From assembly GCA_004562175.1 (NCBI GenBank), contig SFRS01000029.1:1-7481 (forward strand): 7,481 bases of DNA. The letters run 5' to 3'. The notes under the pieces are model-generated. The model was not told where the DNA came from. It searched no databases and was given only the letters and a program-made list of their open reading frames with translations. This document shows positions 1 through 5,516 of the stretch, piece by piece (position 1 is the stretch's first letter; every line of letters begins with the position of its first letter). The position numbers were made by a program, and so were the translations under genes. The stretch is from a bacterium. GTDB taxonomy: Bacteria; Bacillota; Negativicutes; Acidaminococcales; Acidaminococcaceae.

Positions 1-339
1 CTCCGGTTTTTCCAGCAGGTAGGAATCCAGAATCAAAGCACCATCCTCAGCAAAATAGTATTTGAAAATCTTATATTGTGCGTTGATCTTGTTAATGGCC
101 TTAATCAAAGCCTCTTCGTTGCCCTCCTTTAAGGCTTGGTTAGCAACCCGCACGCGAATCATGGTATAAATGCTGCTGTCAGTGATTACCAGAGTGGGCA
201 GCTGTTGACCTTCCACCTCGATGCTGGAGCGGAACACCACCGTATTCAGCGCATCCTCCGGCACCTCCTGTACTTGAAAGCAGTTAATATTCTTCTCCTG
301 CAAATATTCTTGGAAAAGCTGTGCCTTTTTGTTCATCAT
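1..339 (-). CDS. YbjN-like protein, N-terminal 113 residues (gene cut by window edge)
   Basis: An open frame without stop runs from an ATG at 339-337 to base 1, so the C-terminus lies outside the window. The product starts MMNKKAQLFQEYLQEKNINC and continues as an alternating helix/strand pattern with no signal peptide or membrane segment, so it is probably cytoplasmic. Short acidic proteins of this layout (N-terminal helix, then strands around VVFRSSIEVEGQQLPTLVI, then a helix rich in Lys/Glu) resemble the YbjN/type III chaperone-like fold. This is recognition by pattern only, and no catalytic residue is visible. The ATG at 339 is preferred over the next ATG (336) because AGGA at 352-349 sits 9 nt upstream of it. 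Only 31 nt and no hairpin separate it from the tpsB stop, so it is probably cotranscribed with tpsB. Its role there is unknown. Confidence 0.72.
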   Translation of the reverse strand, partial: MMNKKAQLFQEYLQEKNINCFQVQEVPEDALNTVVFRSSIEVEGQQLPTLVITDSSIYTMIRVRVANQALKEGNEEALIKAINKINAQYKIFKYYFAEDGALILDSYLLEKPE

Positions 340-370
340 GTGGATTCATCCTTTCTCTATTTAAATTATC

Positions 371-2053
371 TTAAAATTGACCGCTAACGATGAAATGCAG
401 TCTGGTCTTGCTAACCTTTTCCGCAGAGAATTCACGCTGCAAGGGAATGCCCAAGGTCAAGGAAGCGGAGCAATATTGGTTGATGGTGCTGCGAATGCCA
501 AGACCCACACTGGACAGAATATGATGCTGATCATCACTTTGACCATTGCCATACACGTGACCATAATCGAAGAAGGTGAAGGCATTGGTATTGCGATTGA
601 TCACCGGCACTGCATATTCAGCACTAAAGGTGAAGCCGCTGTCGCCGCCCAAATAGTTTTCCTTGTAGCCACGCACGCTGTACATACCGCCCATATAGAA
701 TTGACGGGAGCTAACCATGCCGTCGCTACCGCTCCATTGAGCATCCGCACGCAGATTCCACATCTGGCCTGCCTGATACAGCTTTTGGTACATGCCGTTG
801 AATTTGTAGAAGCCAAAGTTTTGGCTGCTATTGGGGAACATATATGGTGTACTCTCACTATAGCCACGCACATAGCTGTGCTTTTGGTAGAAGACATGGC
901 TGGCACCATAGTTGGTCATGGCAAAGCCCAAGGTGAAATCCTGCACGGAGTCATCCACCATACTACGTCTTTCCCCTAACATCCAATCGGTTGTAGAATT
1001 TTGGCGATTGTAATCCAAGCTCAGCTCGGTGCGCGTAGTTTCATTCACCAGCAGGGGTTGTACAAAGCCAATGGCATAGGAGCTGGCGTGGCCCTTGATC
1101 ATGTCTTCATAATCGCCCTTGACTACTTTAGTGGAGTTAGCACTGTACAGCAAATTCATCTTGGTGCCACTGCGACCCAAGCTGCGGCTGTACATGGCGT
1201 TAGCAGCCTTAGTACCCTCGCTGAAAACAGAGCCCAAGCTCAAGGTATCGCAATTGCCGGACAGGCTCTTAGTATTGAAGAATAAGCCAGTGCGGTACTC
1301 ACCACTGCTTTCGCTGCCGGCGTTATCCTCAAAAATAGTCCAGTTGTCACGCTTGGGCTCATAGGCCGTAATTTCATAATCGGTGGTACCGGGCTTCTCG
1401 CCTGCCTTCATCATGATGCGCAGTTGGGTGGAGTTGGTGGCGTTGAAGAGCAGCAGATCCTTATTCAGCTGCTTCACGTTGGCAATCTCATCCTTGGCCA
1501 AATGCAGGCGATTGGTAATATATTTCGTTTTGGTGTATTTATTGCCGCTGACGAAGGTATTGCCCGTTCTGCCCTCCACCAAAAGCAGCTTCACAGTGCC
1601 ATTTTCAATGGTTTGGGGAGGCAAAAAAGCGCGGCAAGTTACATAACCCTTGTCGTTATACAAAGCATTGATTTTTTCTACGATGGCATAAATATCGCTG
1701 AGCTGCACCTGCTTTCCCTCGTAGGGCTTGACGATGGCATCCAGCTCCGCGTCCGTCAAAACAGAGGAAGCATCCGTAACGATTTTTTTCAGCTCAAAGG
1801 TAATAGCCTCCCCTTGGGCTGCCTGCTTGGAGCTTTCTGCTTCCACCTTATTTTTCGCTGCAGCTCTGTCCTCAGCGATTTGGCGGTTGACGCGCTCACG
1901 CTCTAAATAATTGCGCATGCGGTTCATTTGAATGCCTGCGTCACCCTTAATAGGATCGGGTACGTTAGGATCAGGAGCAGCAAAAACTGCGCTGCTGGCC
2001 ATGAGGCATGCTAAAGTTACTAAAGAAGCTATGTGTTTTTTATGCATTTTCAT
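371..2053 (-). CDS. TpsB outer-membrane transporter of two-partner secretion (ShlB/FhaC/HecB family)
   Basis: A 560-residue outer-membrane pore expected to secrete a partner TpsA exoprotein from the periplasm to the surface. Visible in order: a signal peptide (about 1-25, MKMHKKH then a hydrophobic core, cleavage near VFA-AP); a charged helix about 40-80 (LERERVNRQIAEDRAAAKNK), matching the N-terminal plug helix of FhaC-type proteins; two POTRA-like domains about 84-163 and 164-237 (with KINALYNDKGYVTCRAFLPP and LLLVEGR); then a 16-strand-type beta-barrel. The barrel carries the family VRGY motif (about 460-463), which lies in the loop folding back into the pore, and FFDYGHVYG near 494-502, and it ends in Phe, as barrel proteins do for BAM recognition. 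The length is normal for the family. A TTG 18 nt further upstream would also be open, but the ATG at 2053 has GAGAGG 6 nt upstream and starts directly at the signal peptide. No TpsA gene is in the window. Confidence 0.9.
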   Translation of the reverse strand: MKMHKKHIASLVTLACLMASSAVFAAPDPNVPDPIKGDAGIQMNRMRNYLERERVNRQIAEDRAAAKNKVEAESSKQAAQGEAITFELKKIVTDASSVLTDAELDAIVKPYEGKQVQLSDIYAIVEKINALYNDKGYVTCRAFLPPQTIENGTVKLLLVEGRTGNTFVSGNKYTKTKYITNRLHLAKDEIANVKQLNKDLLLFNATNSTQLRIMMKAGEKPGTTDYEITAYEPKRDNWTIFEDNAGSESSGEYRTGLFFNTKSLSGNCDTLSLGSVFSEGTKAANAMYSRSLGRSGTKMNLLYSANSTKVVKGDYEDMIKGHASSYAIGFVQPLLVNETTRTELSLDYNRQNSTTDWMLGERRSMVDDSVQDFTLGFAMTNYGASHVFYQKHSYVRGYSESTPYMFPNSSQNFGFYKFNGMYQKLYQAGQMWNLRADAQWSGSDGMVSSRQFYMGGMYSVRGYKENYLGGDSGFTFSAEYAVPVINRNTNAFTFFDYGHVYGNGQSDDQHHILSSVGLGIRSTINQYCSASLTLGIPLQREFSAEKVSKTRLHFIVSGQF

Positions 2054-2059
2054 AGGGCA

Positions 2060-2065
2060 CCTCTC
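2060..2065 (-). promoter_or_regulatory. Ribosome binding site deciding the tpsB start
   Basis: GAGAGG lies 6 nt upstream of the ATG at 2053-2051. It falls inside the longer frame that would begin with TTG at 2071, so the TTG start is unlikely. A second in-frame ATG at 2047 is further away and less well placed. Confidence 0.75.
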
Positions 2066-2124
2066 AAGCAAAGAATGGGAATATCAAGCTGACCCTTGTT
2101 CAGTTCTCCAATACTCCACTTTTT

Positions 2125-2153
2125 ATTATATAACCATTTTTGTCAAGATACAA
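2125..2153 (-). promoter_or_regulatory. Possible additional promoter close to tpsB
   Basis: A perfect TATAAT (2130-2125) has TTGTAT (2153-2148) 17 nt upstream, a half-matching -35. Transcription would begin near 2118 and give a leader of about 65 nt. The surrounding sequence is very AT-rich, so a chance match is possible. It would give basal tpsB expression independent of the box promoter at 2238-2276. Confidence 0.4.
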
Positions 2154-2193
2154 TCAATTTAATTTAATAATTAGCATTTTATCTTAGTAGTCA

Positions 2194-2212
2194 TCACAGA
2201 GCTAGTCACACT
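2194..2212 (-). promoter_or_regulatory. Direct TGTGA repeats in the tpsB leader
   Basis: On the minus strand AGTGTGAC (2212-2205) and CTGTGAT (2199-2193) place two TGTGA pentamers 12 nt apart in the same orientation. The first shares GTGTGAC with the core of the two 21-bp boxes upstream. Lying about 20-40 nt after the predicted box-promoter start, they could be an extra operator. With such short motifs, chance is a real alternative. Confidence 0.25.
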
Positions 2213-2237
2213 GCTCCACTGTATATGCTATTCCTTA

Positions 2238-2276
2238 ATTTTAGCAAGACTTTATTCATAAAAGTGTCACACAAAA
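2238..2276 (-). promoter_or_regulatory. Box promoter P1 for tpsB (21-bp box plus TG-extended -10)
   Basis: A 21-bp box (2276-2256, core GTGTGACAC followed by TTTTATGA) is followed after 9 nt by TGCTAAAAT, an extended -10 (hexamer 2243-2238). There is no good -35 at 17 nt; the box covers about -45 to -25, where an activator or a non-canonical -35 would sit. The same layout occurs at 2439-2477 with identical spacing. Transcription would start near 2231 and give a leader of about 178 nt before the tpsB ATG. Confidence 0.6.
2256..2276 (-). repeat. 21-bp direct repeat, copy 1
   Basis: Identical over 21 bp to 2457-2477. It contains the palindromic core GTGT-G-ACAC flanked by two TTTT runs 13 nt apart (TTTTGTG and TTTTATG), a direct-repeat layout. 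It starts within the T-rich tail of the hairpin at 2283-2304. Confidence 0.95.
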
Positions 2277-2304
2277 ACATAAGACCGGCGATTACTCGCC
2301 GGCC
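2273..2304 (-). terminator. Intrinsic terminator with GNRA loop, end of the candidate small RNA
   Basis: Arms 2304-2296 and 2291-2283 form a 9-bp GC-rich stem closed by loop GTAA, followed by TTATGTTTTT. One pair is G-U on the minus-strand RNA but would be an A-C mismatch on the plus strand, and GTAA is a GNRA loop only on the minus strand. Both facts orient it as a minus-strand RNA. Confidence 0.75.
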
Positions 2305-2433
2305 TCACGCCTTGTGGGGTGCACAATATTCTATTAAACGTGCTGACAGAAAAGCACGCTAATAGCTCTTTTAGCTGCAGCAAAAAGCACTAACCAAGCT
2401 TTGCTGGTGCTCGAGGCTCACGCCCGACCACGC
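2273..2433 (-). ncRNA. Candidate small RNA or attenuated tpsB leader, about 160 nt
   Basis: The region is bounded by its own promoter (TGCTATACT, hexamer 2444-2439, predicted start near 2433) and an intrinsic terminator (2283-2304 plus T-rich tail). The minus strand has no ATG in this stretch, so it is probably non-coding. Visible hairpins are GGC-GUGA-GCC near the 5' end (GNRA-type loop), CGTGCT/AGCACG at 2358-2339 with an 8-nt loop, and the terminator with a GUAA loop. The octamer GGCGTGAG occurs near both ends. GCCUC near the 5' end could also pair with GAGGC just before the terminator, a possible competing fold. I do not recognise 6S RNA, tmRNA, SRP RNA, a T-box or a common riboswitch. 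It could be a trans-acting sRNA or a leader whose readthrough reaches tpsB. Confidence 0.45.
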
Positions 2434-2438
2434 TTTTG

Positions 2439-2477
2439 AGTATAGCAGGAGAAGTATCATAAAAGTGTCACACAAAA
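2439..2477 (-). promoter_or_regulatory. Box promoter P2 for the candidate small RNA
   Basis: The second copy of the 21-bp box (2477-2457) is followed after 9 nt by TGCTATACT, an extended -10 (hexamer 2444-2439). The 9-nt spacer differs from that of P1, while box and -10 keep the same register, as expected if both are functional. Predicted start near 2433. Confidence 0.6.
2457..2477 (-). repeat. 21-bp direct repeat, copy 2
   Basis: Identical to 2256-2276 and in the same orientation, 201 bp away. Its first four T residues are directly adjacent to the terminator hairpin of the two-component operon and serve as its U-tract. Confidence 0.95.
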
Positions 2478-2510
2478 GGCAGAAAATATAGCCCCTGCTC
2501 ATTTTCTGCC
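2474..2510 (-). terminator. Terminator of the two-component operon
   Basis: A perfect 10-bp stem (2510-2501 with 2487-2478, arms GGCAGAAAAT and ATTTTCTGCC) with a 13-nt loop is followed by TTTT on the minus strand, 14 nt after the response-regulator stop. On the plus strand the hairpin is followed by CTTTTAC, so it may work weakly in both directions. Confidence 0.85.
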
Positions 2511-2524
2511 CTTTTACTCACAAA

Positions 2525-3325
2525 CTATTGATTTTTATGCAGCGCTTGCTGCCCCTCGTAAATCCGTGCATTAGTGAACTCAGCCCAGCCATACTGACTC
2601 ATGTACTCGCCCCGATAGCGGTTAATGGCTTGAGGCTCCCCCGCCATCCAAGCAAAATAATCGCACTCCACCAGCTCCGGCTCAATGCGTAGCTTGTTCC
2701 AGCCCGTTTCCACCATCTGCTCGCAGTCTCTTTCTCGCAGTGTATCCAGCAAATCCTTTTTCAAATTGCCCAAATAGCTGGAGCGACGCTCGTCCTCCCA
2801 CAGAGCGGCCATAATCTCGCCATTGCTGCAAAAGGCACCCTGTCTGTCCACCAAATAGGCCAGCATTTCCTTGGTCCGCTCATACTTAAACAGCAAGGGC
2901 TTGCCATCCACATAAACCTCAAAATTACCAAAGGTGTAAATGGTGACCCGCTTGTAGCTGGCTCGCTCCACCGGATGGCGCAAATCGTCCAGCTCGGCCC
3001 GCACCTTCTTCGTGGTAATGGGCTTGATTAAATAGCCGCTGGCGTGCAAAGCGAAGGCGGCCTCCATATAATCACTGTAGCCCGTGGCGAAAATTATATT
3101 CACCTCCGGCCGCAGCAGCTTCATTTCCTTAGCCAGCGTCACTCCGTTGATGCTCCGCATCTGGATATCCAAAAAGACAATATCGCAGGGCGTCTCCTTG
3201 AAAAATTCCATAGCCTCGCTGGCCTTTTTGAAGCCGTGCACCTCCGCAGTCGGCTCCGCCTCCTTAATGGACTTTACCAAGCCCTCCAGTGCTATTTTTT
3301 CATCATCCAACGCAAGTATGCGCAT
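2525..3325 (-). CDS. Response regulator: receiver domain plus SARP/OmpR-like winged-helix domain
   Basis: A 266-residue cytoplasmic transcription regulator, partner of the kinase encoded just upstream. The receiver domain (about 1-118) has the acidic pair D7/D8, phospho-acceptor D53 (DIVFLDIQM), T81 and K101 (GYLIKP), so all key residues are present. The output domain (about 127-215) begins YTFGNFEVYVDGKPL and continues through LVDRQGAFCSNGEIMAALWED, the winged-helix pattern of SARP/OmpR-type DNA-binding domains. The C-terminus (YFAWM...YRGEYMSQYGWAEF) resembles the start of a bacterial transcriptional activation domain but is too short to be a full one. LytS-like kinases more often pair with LytTR regulators, so this output domain is less usual. 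The start is the ATG at 3325 (MRILALDDE), with AGGAG 10 nt upstream; a longer frame to 3373 would lie inside the kinase gene. Translation is probably coupled to the kinase (TGA-A-ATG). Targets are unknown; the boxes downstream are candidates. Confidence 0.9.
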   Translation of the reverse strand: MRILALDDEKIALEGLVKSIKEAEPTAEVHGFKKASEAMEFFKETPCDIVFLDIQMRSINGVTLAKEMKLLRPEVNIIFATGYSDYMEAAFALHASGYLIKPITTKKVRAELDDLRHPVERASYKRVTIYTFGNFEVYVDGKPLLFKYERTKEMLAYLVDRQGAFCSNGEIMAALWEDERRSSYLGNLKKDLLDTLRERDCEQMVETGWNKLRIEPELVECDYFAWMAGEPQAINRYRGEYMSQYGWAEFTNARIYEGQQALHKNQ

Positions 3326-3326
3326 T

Positions 3327-4610
3327 TCAAACTCTCTCCTTTGGCAAACGAATAATAGCTGTTGTTCCCACACCCGGAGTGCTCATGATTTCCAAGCTGC
3401 CGCCCACCATGGCTTCCAGCCTTTGCTTCACATTCTGCACTCCCAAATGGATTTCACCATCATCCTTGAGCTTGGTGATATCAAAGCCCACTCCATCATC
3501 CTCCACTATGATTTCAAAAAATCCCGCTTGTTCCCTCGTAGTCAGCACTAAGGTTCCGCCCTCTTCCTTGGAGCAAATGCCATGCTTCACAGCATTTTCC
3601 ACCAAGGGCTGGACGCTCAGGGCAGGAACAAAAAAGTTGGAGGCCTCGATTTGGTAAACTATTCTTAAATCATCGAAGCGCAGCTGCTCCAGCTCCAAAT
3701 AAGCTTTAACATTTTGCAGCTCCTGGTCGAACAAAACGGGTGATGTCCGTTTCAAGGAGCCTAAAACATGGTGCAGGTATTCCGAAAAATTTCCAATGGC
3801 CTGCTGAGCCAGCTTGGCATCCATATCACACAGATGATAAATAGAATTCAAGGAATTATAAAGAAAATGGGGTTGGATTTGGCTGATCATCAAAGTAATA
3901 CGGCTTTCCATAAGCTCCTTTTCTTTTTCCAGGTATTCCTCTGCCAAAGCCTCGTGGAAAAAATTAAACATCACCATGAGAGCCAAGGTGGAGGCCAGAT
4001 ACAGAGGAACAGGGTACCAAATATCCTCCAAAAGTATTGCTCCCAAATGCAGACCACAATAAATCAAAAGCATTCCGAAGCCCCTGAGGGTCACAAGCTG
4101 GCGATAATAAAAGACAAACAGCACAATCACTGCAAAATTGATGATATCAAAATAACTGACCCAGTGCGCATAAGGTCCATCAATGAAATAACCAGCTGCA
4201 TTCACATCAAAAAAGATGCCATTGAAAAAGGAAACTACTACGAGAGCAAAGCCCACGGTGCAAAGGCCTGCTACACAATCTACTGGCAGGCGATTGACCC
4301 TGCCCTGCCGCTCCAGAATGTCTACAAAACAATAAACAAATAAGGTGGTCACAACTAATCCCATACCGAAGGACAGAAAGCAGCACAATTTAATCAGCCA
4401 GGCATTGGCAGGGTTGCCATTCCAATACCAAATCCCGGCTTCGCCCAGCTGCATCAGGATTTGCGCCAGCAAAAGCGCTATTGCTTTACGCAAAAACAAA
4501 CGGTTTCTAACGCGACTCATGAGTACTCCGAAGAGTAAGAAAAAGCTCACGAGCGCAGAAAAAAGCAACAGGCTCACATTCAAATAGGTCATATGATTGA
4601 AATCCGGCAT
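3327..4610 (-). CDS. Sensor histidine kinase, LytS/YesM-type (His_kinase + HATPase_c) with multi-TM sensor
   Basis: A 427-residue inner-membrane kinase expected to autophosphorylate and pass phosphate to the adjacent regulator. The N-terminal half (about 8-220) holds six or seven hydrophobic segments (for example around 11-30, 71-96, 152-168, 177-195 and 201-219) with short loops, so ligand sensing is likely within or near the membrane. A charged helix (EALAEEYLEKEKELMESR) leads into the His_kinase motif SQIQPHFLYNSLNSI with phospho-acceptor H248. The ATPase domain has the N box VQPLVENAVKHG (N339), G1 DDGVGFD (about 371-377) and GVQNVKQRLE, and it ends with GVGTTAIIRLP. The chosen start is the ATG at 4610, because GAGGTG lies 8 nt upstream; a GTG at 4619 would be part of that ribosome site. 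The signal is not deducible from sequence. Confidence 0.9.
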   Translation of the reverse strand: MPDFNHMTYLNVSLLLFSALVSFFLLFGVLMSRVRNRLFLRKAIALLLAQILMQLGEAGIWYWNGNPANAWLIKLCCFLSFGMGLVVTTLFVYCFVDILERQGRVNRLPVDCVAGLCTVGFALVVVSFFNGIFFDVNAAGYFIDGPYAHWVSYFDIINFAVIVLFVFYYRQLVTLRGFGMLLIYCGLHLGAILLEDIWYPVPLYLASTLALMVMFNFFHEALAEEYLEKEKELMESRITLMISQIQPHFLYNSLNSIYHLCDMDAKLAQQAIGNFSEYLHHVLGSLKRTSPVLFDQELQNVKAYLELEQLRFDDLRIVYQIEASNFFVPALSVQPLVENAVKHGICSKEEGGTLVLTTREQAGFFEIIVEDDGVGFDITKLKDDGEIHLGVQNVKQRLEAMVGGSLEIMSTPGVGTTAIIRLPKERV

Positions 4611-4616
4611 AGCACG

Positions 4617-4622
4617 CACCTC
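4617..4622 (-). promoter_or_regulatory. Ribosome binding site deciding the kinase start
   Basis: GAGGTG lies 8 nt (counted from GAGG) before the ATG at 4610-4608. Its GTG could be taken as a start giving three extra residues, but that frame would have no ribosome site of its own. Confidence 0.65.
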
Positions 4623-4656
4623 GTAGCAAAATTTTCATTAAGCTTACTCGTGCCTA

Positions 4657-4685
4657 ATTATATACTATAAGCAACCATTTTGCAA
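4657..4685 (-). promoter_or_regulatory. Sigma-A-type promoter of the two-component operon
   Basis: TTGCAA (4685-4680, 4 of 6 to consensus) and a perfect TATAAT (4662-4657) are separated by 17 nt. Transcription would start near 4650, giving a leader of about 40 nt before the kinase ATG. No copy of the 21-bp box is present here, so autoregulation through that box is not indicated. Confidence 0.75.
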
Positions 4686-4691
4686 AAATAG

Positions 4692-4760
4692 TTATAGCTC
4701 TTTATAGGTCACTTTGGTACCGGCCATGGCCTCAGCCAGCTCCGTCAAAGAGACCCCTAA
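4692..4760 (-). other. Short open stretch that may be the tail of a lost gene
   Basis: A 22-codon frame (after a TAG at 4763-4761) ends in TAA at 4694-4692 and reads as coding-like peptide including LTELAEAMAGTKVTYKEL, with codon choice similar to the neighbouring genes. It lies between the ECF terminator and the kinase promoter, with no convincing start. I do not recognise the parent protein. It may be a decayed C-terminus or chance. Confidence 0.2.
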
Positions 4761-4764
4761 CTAA

Positions 4765-4805
4765 AAAGCTGCTAGCAAGAGCATGAGGCTCAAGCTAGCA
4801 GCTTT
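4765..4805 (-). terminator. Strong terminator of the ECF operon, probably bidirectional
   Basis: A perfect 12-bp stem (4805-4794 with 4776-4765, arms AAAGCTGCTAGC and its complement) is capped by a further 4-bp GAGC/GCTC stem after an AA/AA internal loop. The minus strand continues with TTTTTAG (three of these T overlap the stem end). The plus strand continues with CTTTTTAT, so it can stop transcription from either side. It lies 41 nt after the ecfT stop. Confidence 0.9.
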
Positions 4806-4846
4806 CTTTTTATATGCTAAAACACAGGGAGCAAAAACACTTATTC

Positions 4847-5515
4847 TCAGAGCAGCTTCTTCCAGAAGGGATAGGTGCTCAAAATGACAGTCAGCAAAAG
4901 CACCAGTAGGTCCCCAAAGCCCAAGGGCTCAGAGGCCATATTCTTATAGGTATTGCTGCCAAAGCCCTTCAGCTCCATGGAAAGAGCCAAGGTTTCGGAC
5001 TTGGCCACCGCACGCATAACCAGCGGACGAATCACAACCAAGTAGGCCAAGAAGCGTTTGATGATGTTGCCGCGGTTGGAGTAGCCACGGCAGCTTTGGG
5101 CATCCAGGGTGATTTCGCTGTCGGTCAAAAAGTTGGGCACAAAGCGCAGCGCCGTGGTCAGCATGAAGGCGTACTCGCAGGGCATGTGGAAGCGGTCCAC
5201 CAAAGCCTTGGCAATATCCTGAATACGGGTGGCAGCCAAGAGGCACAAAAAGGCCATGGTCATAACCAGCATGCGCAGACCACCGGTCAGGGACACGGAC
5301 AGGGGGGAGCCAAAGAGCAGCTGGAGTAAAATCATCATGCCGGTGAACACAGCCAAGCCACCGATAGCGGCCATGGTCATGCGGTCATGCTTGATGTATA
5401 AGAGGAGTGCCAGCTGCAGCACTAAAATCGTAGCTACGGCCTCCACAGGCAAAATGAAAACCCAAGCGGTGATGGCCAAGGTCACGATGATTTTGGTAAA
5501 GGCGGTCAATTTCAT
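4847..5515 (-). CDS. ecfT: ECF transporter transmembrane component EcfT (CbiQ family)
   Basis: A 222-residue inner-membrane scaffold that links the two ATPases to an S component in an energy-coupling-factor importer. Hydrophobic helices are visible from residue 8 onward (IIVTLAITAWVFILPVEAVA, a long run about 23-73, a further run about 82-96) and at the C-terminus (LLVLLLTVILSTYPF). The two cytoplasmic coupling motifs that bind the ATPases are recognisable as DAQSCRG (about residues 137-143) and SMELKGFG. The second has Lys where the usual motif has Arg. Family members are commonly 200-280 residues, so the protein looks complete. The start is the ATG at 5515, with AGGAGG 9 nt upstream, one base after the stop of the preceding ATPase gene (TAA-C-ATG), implying coupled translation. 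Substrate specificity is not determined by this subunit. Confidence 0.9.
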   Translation of the reverse strand: MKLTAFTKIIVTLAITAWVFILPVEAVATILVLQLALLLYIKHDRMTMAAIGGLAVFTGMMILLQLLFGSPLSVSLTGGLRMLVMTMAFLCLLAATRIQDIAKALVDRFHMPCEYAFMLTTALRFVPNFLTDSEITLDAQSCRGYSNRGNIIKRFLAYLVVIRPLVMRAVAKSETLALSMELKGFGSNTYKNMASEPLGFGDLLVLLLTVILSTYPFWKKLL

Positions 5516-5516
5516 G

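Noticed and set aside
377..1906. Long plus-strand open frames antisense to tpsB (for example 377-979 and 1424-1906)
   Set aside because: They are opposite-strand shadows of a clearly homologous barrel protein, with no ribosome sites or recognisable domains.
2054..2071. N-terminal extension of TpsB from the TTG at 2071
   Set aside because: The ribosome site GAGAGG lies inside this extension, and the signal peptide begins at the ATG at 2053.
2125..2146. TTGACA (2146-2141) with TATAAT (2130-2125) as a consensus promoter pair
   Set aside because: The spacer is only 10 nt, far short of the 16-18 nt needed. The TATAAT can be used only with the weaker TTGTAT at 2153-2148.
2439..2477. Sigma-54 promoters at the boxes
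   Set aside because: The GG and GC dinucleotides at -24/-12 with fixed spacing are missing; the element nearest the start is a TG-extended -10 of the sigma-A type.
2256..2477. CRISPR array, or target-site duplication of a small insertion
   Set aside because: There are only two copies, with about 180 bp between them. The repeats align with -10 elements, and the interval has a promoter and terminator rather than inverted ends or a transposase.
3326..3373. Longer response-regulator start at 3373
   Set aside because: It would overlap the end of the kinase gene and add 16 residues before a receiver domain that normally begins at MRILALDDE. A good ribosome site serves the ATG at 3325.
4726..4764. 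Plus-strand 12-codon frame ending just before the bidirectional terminator
   Set aside because: It has an ATG but no ribosome site and is too short to judge; the position before a terminator is explained by the ECF operon on the other strand.
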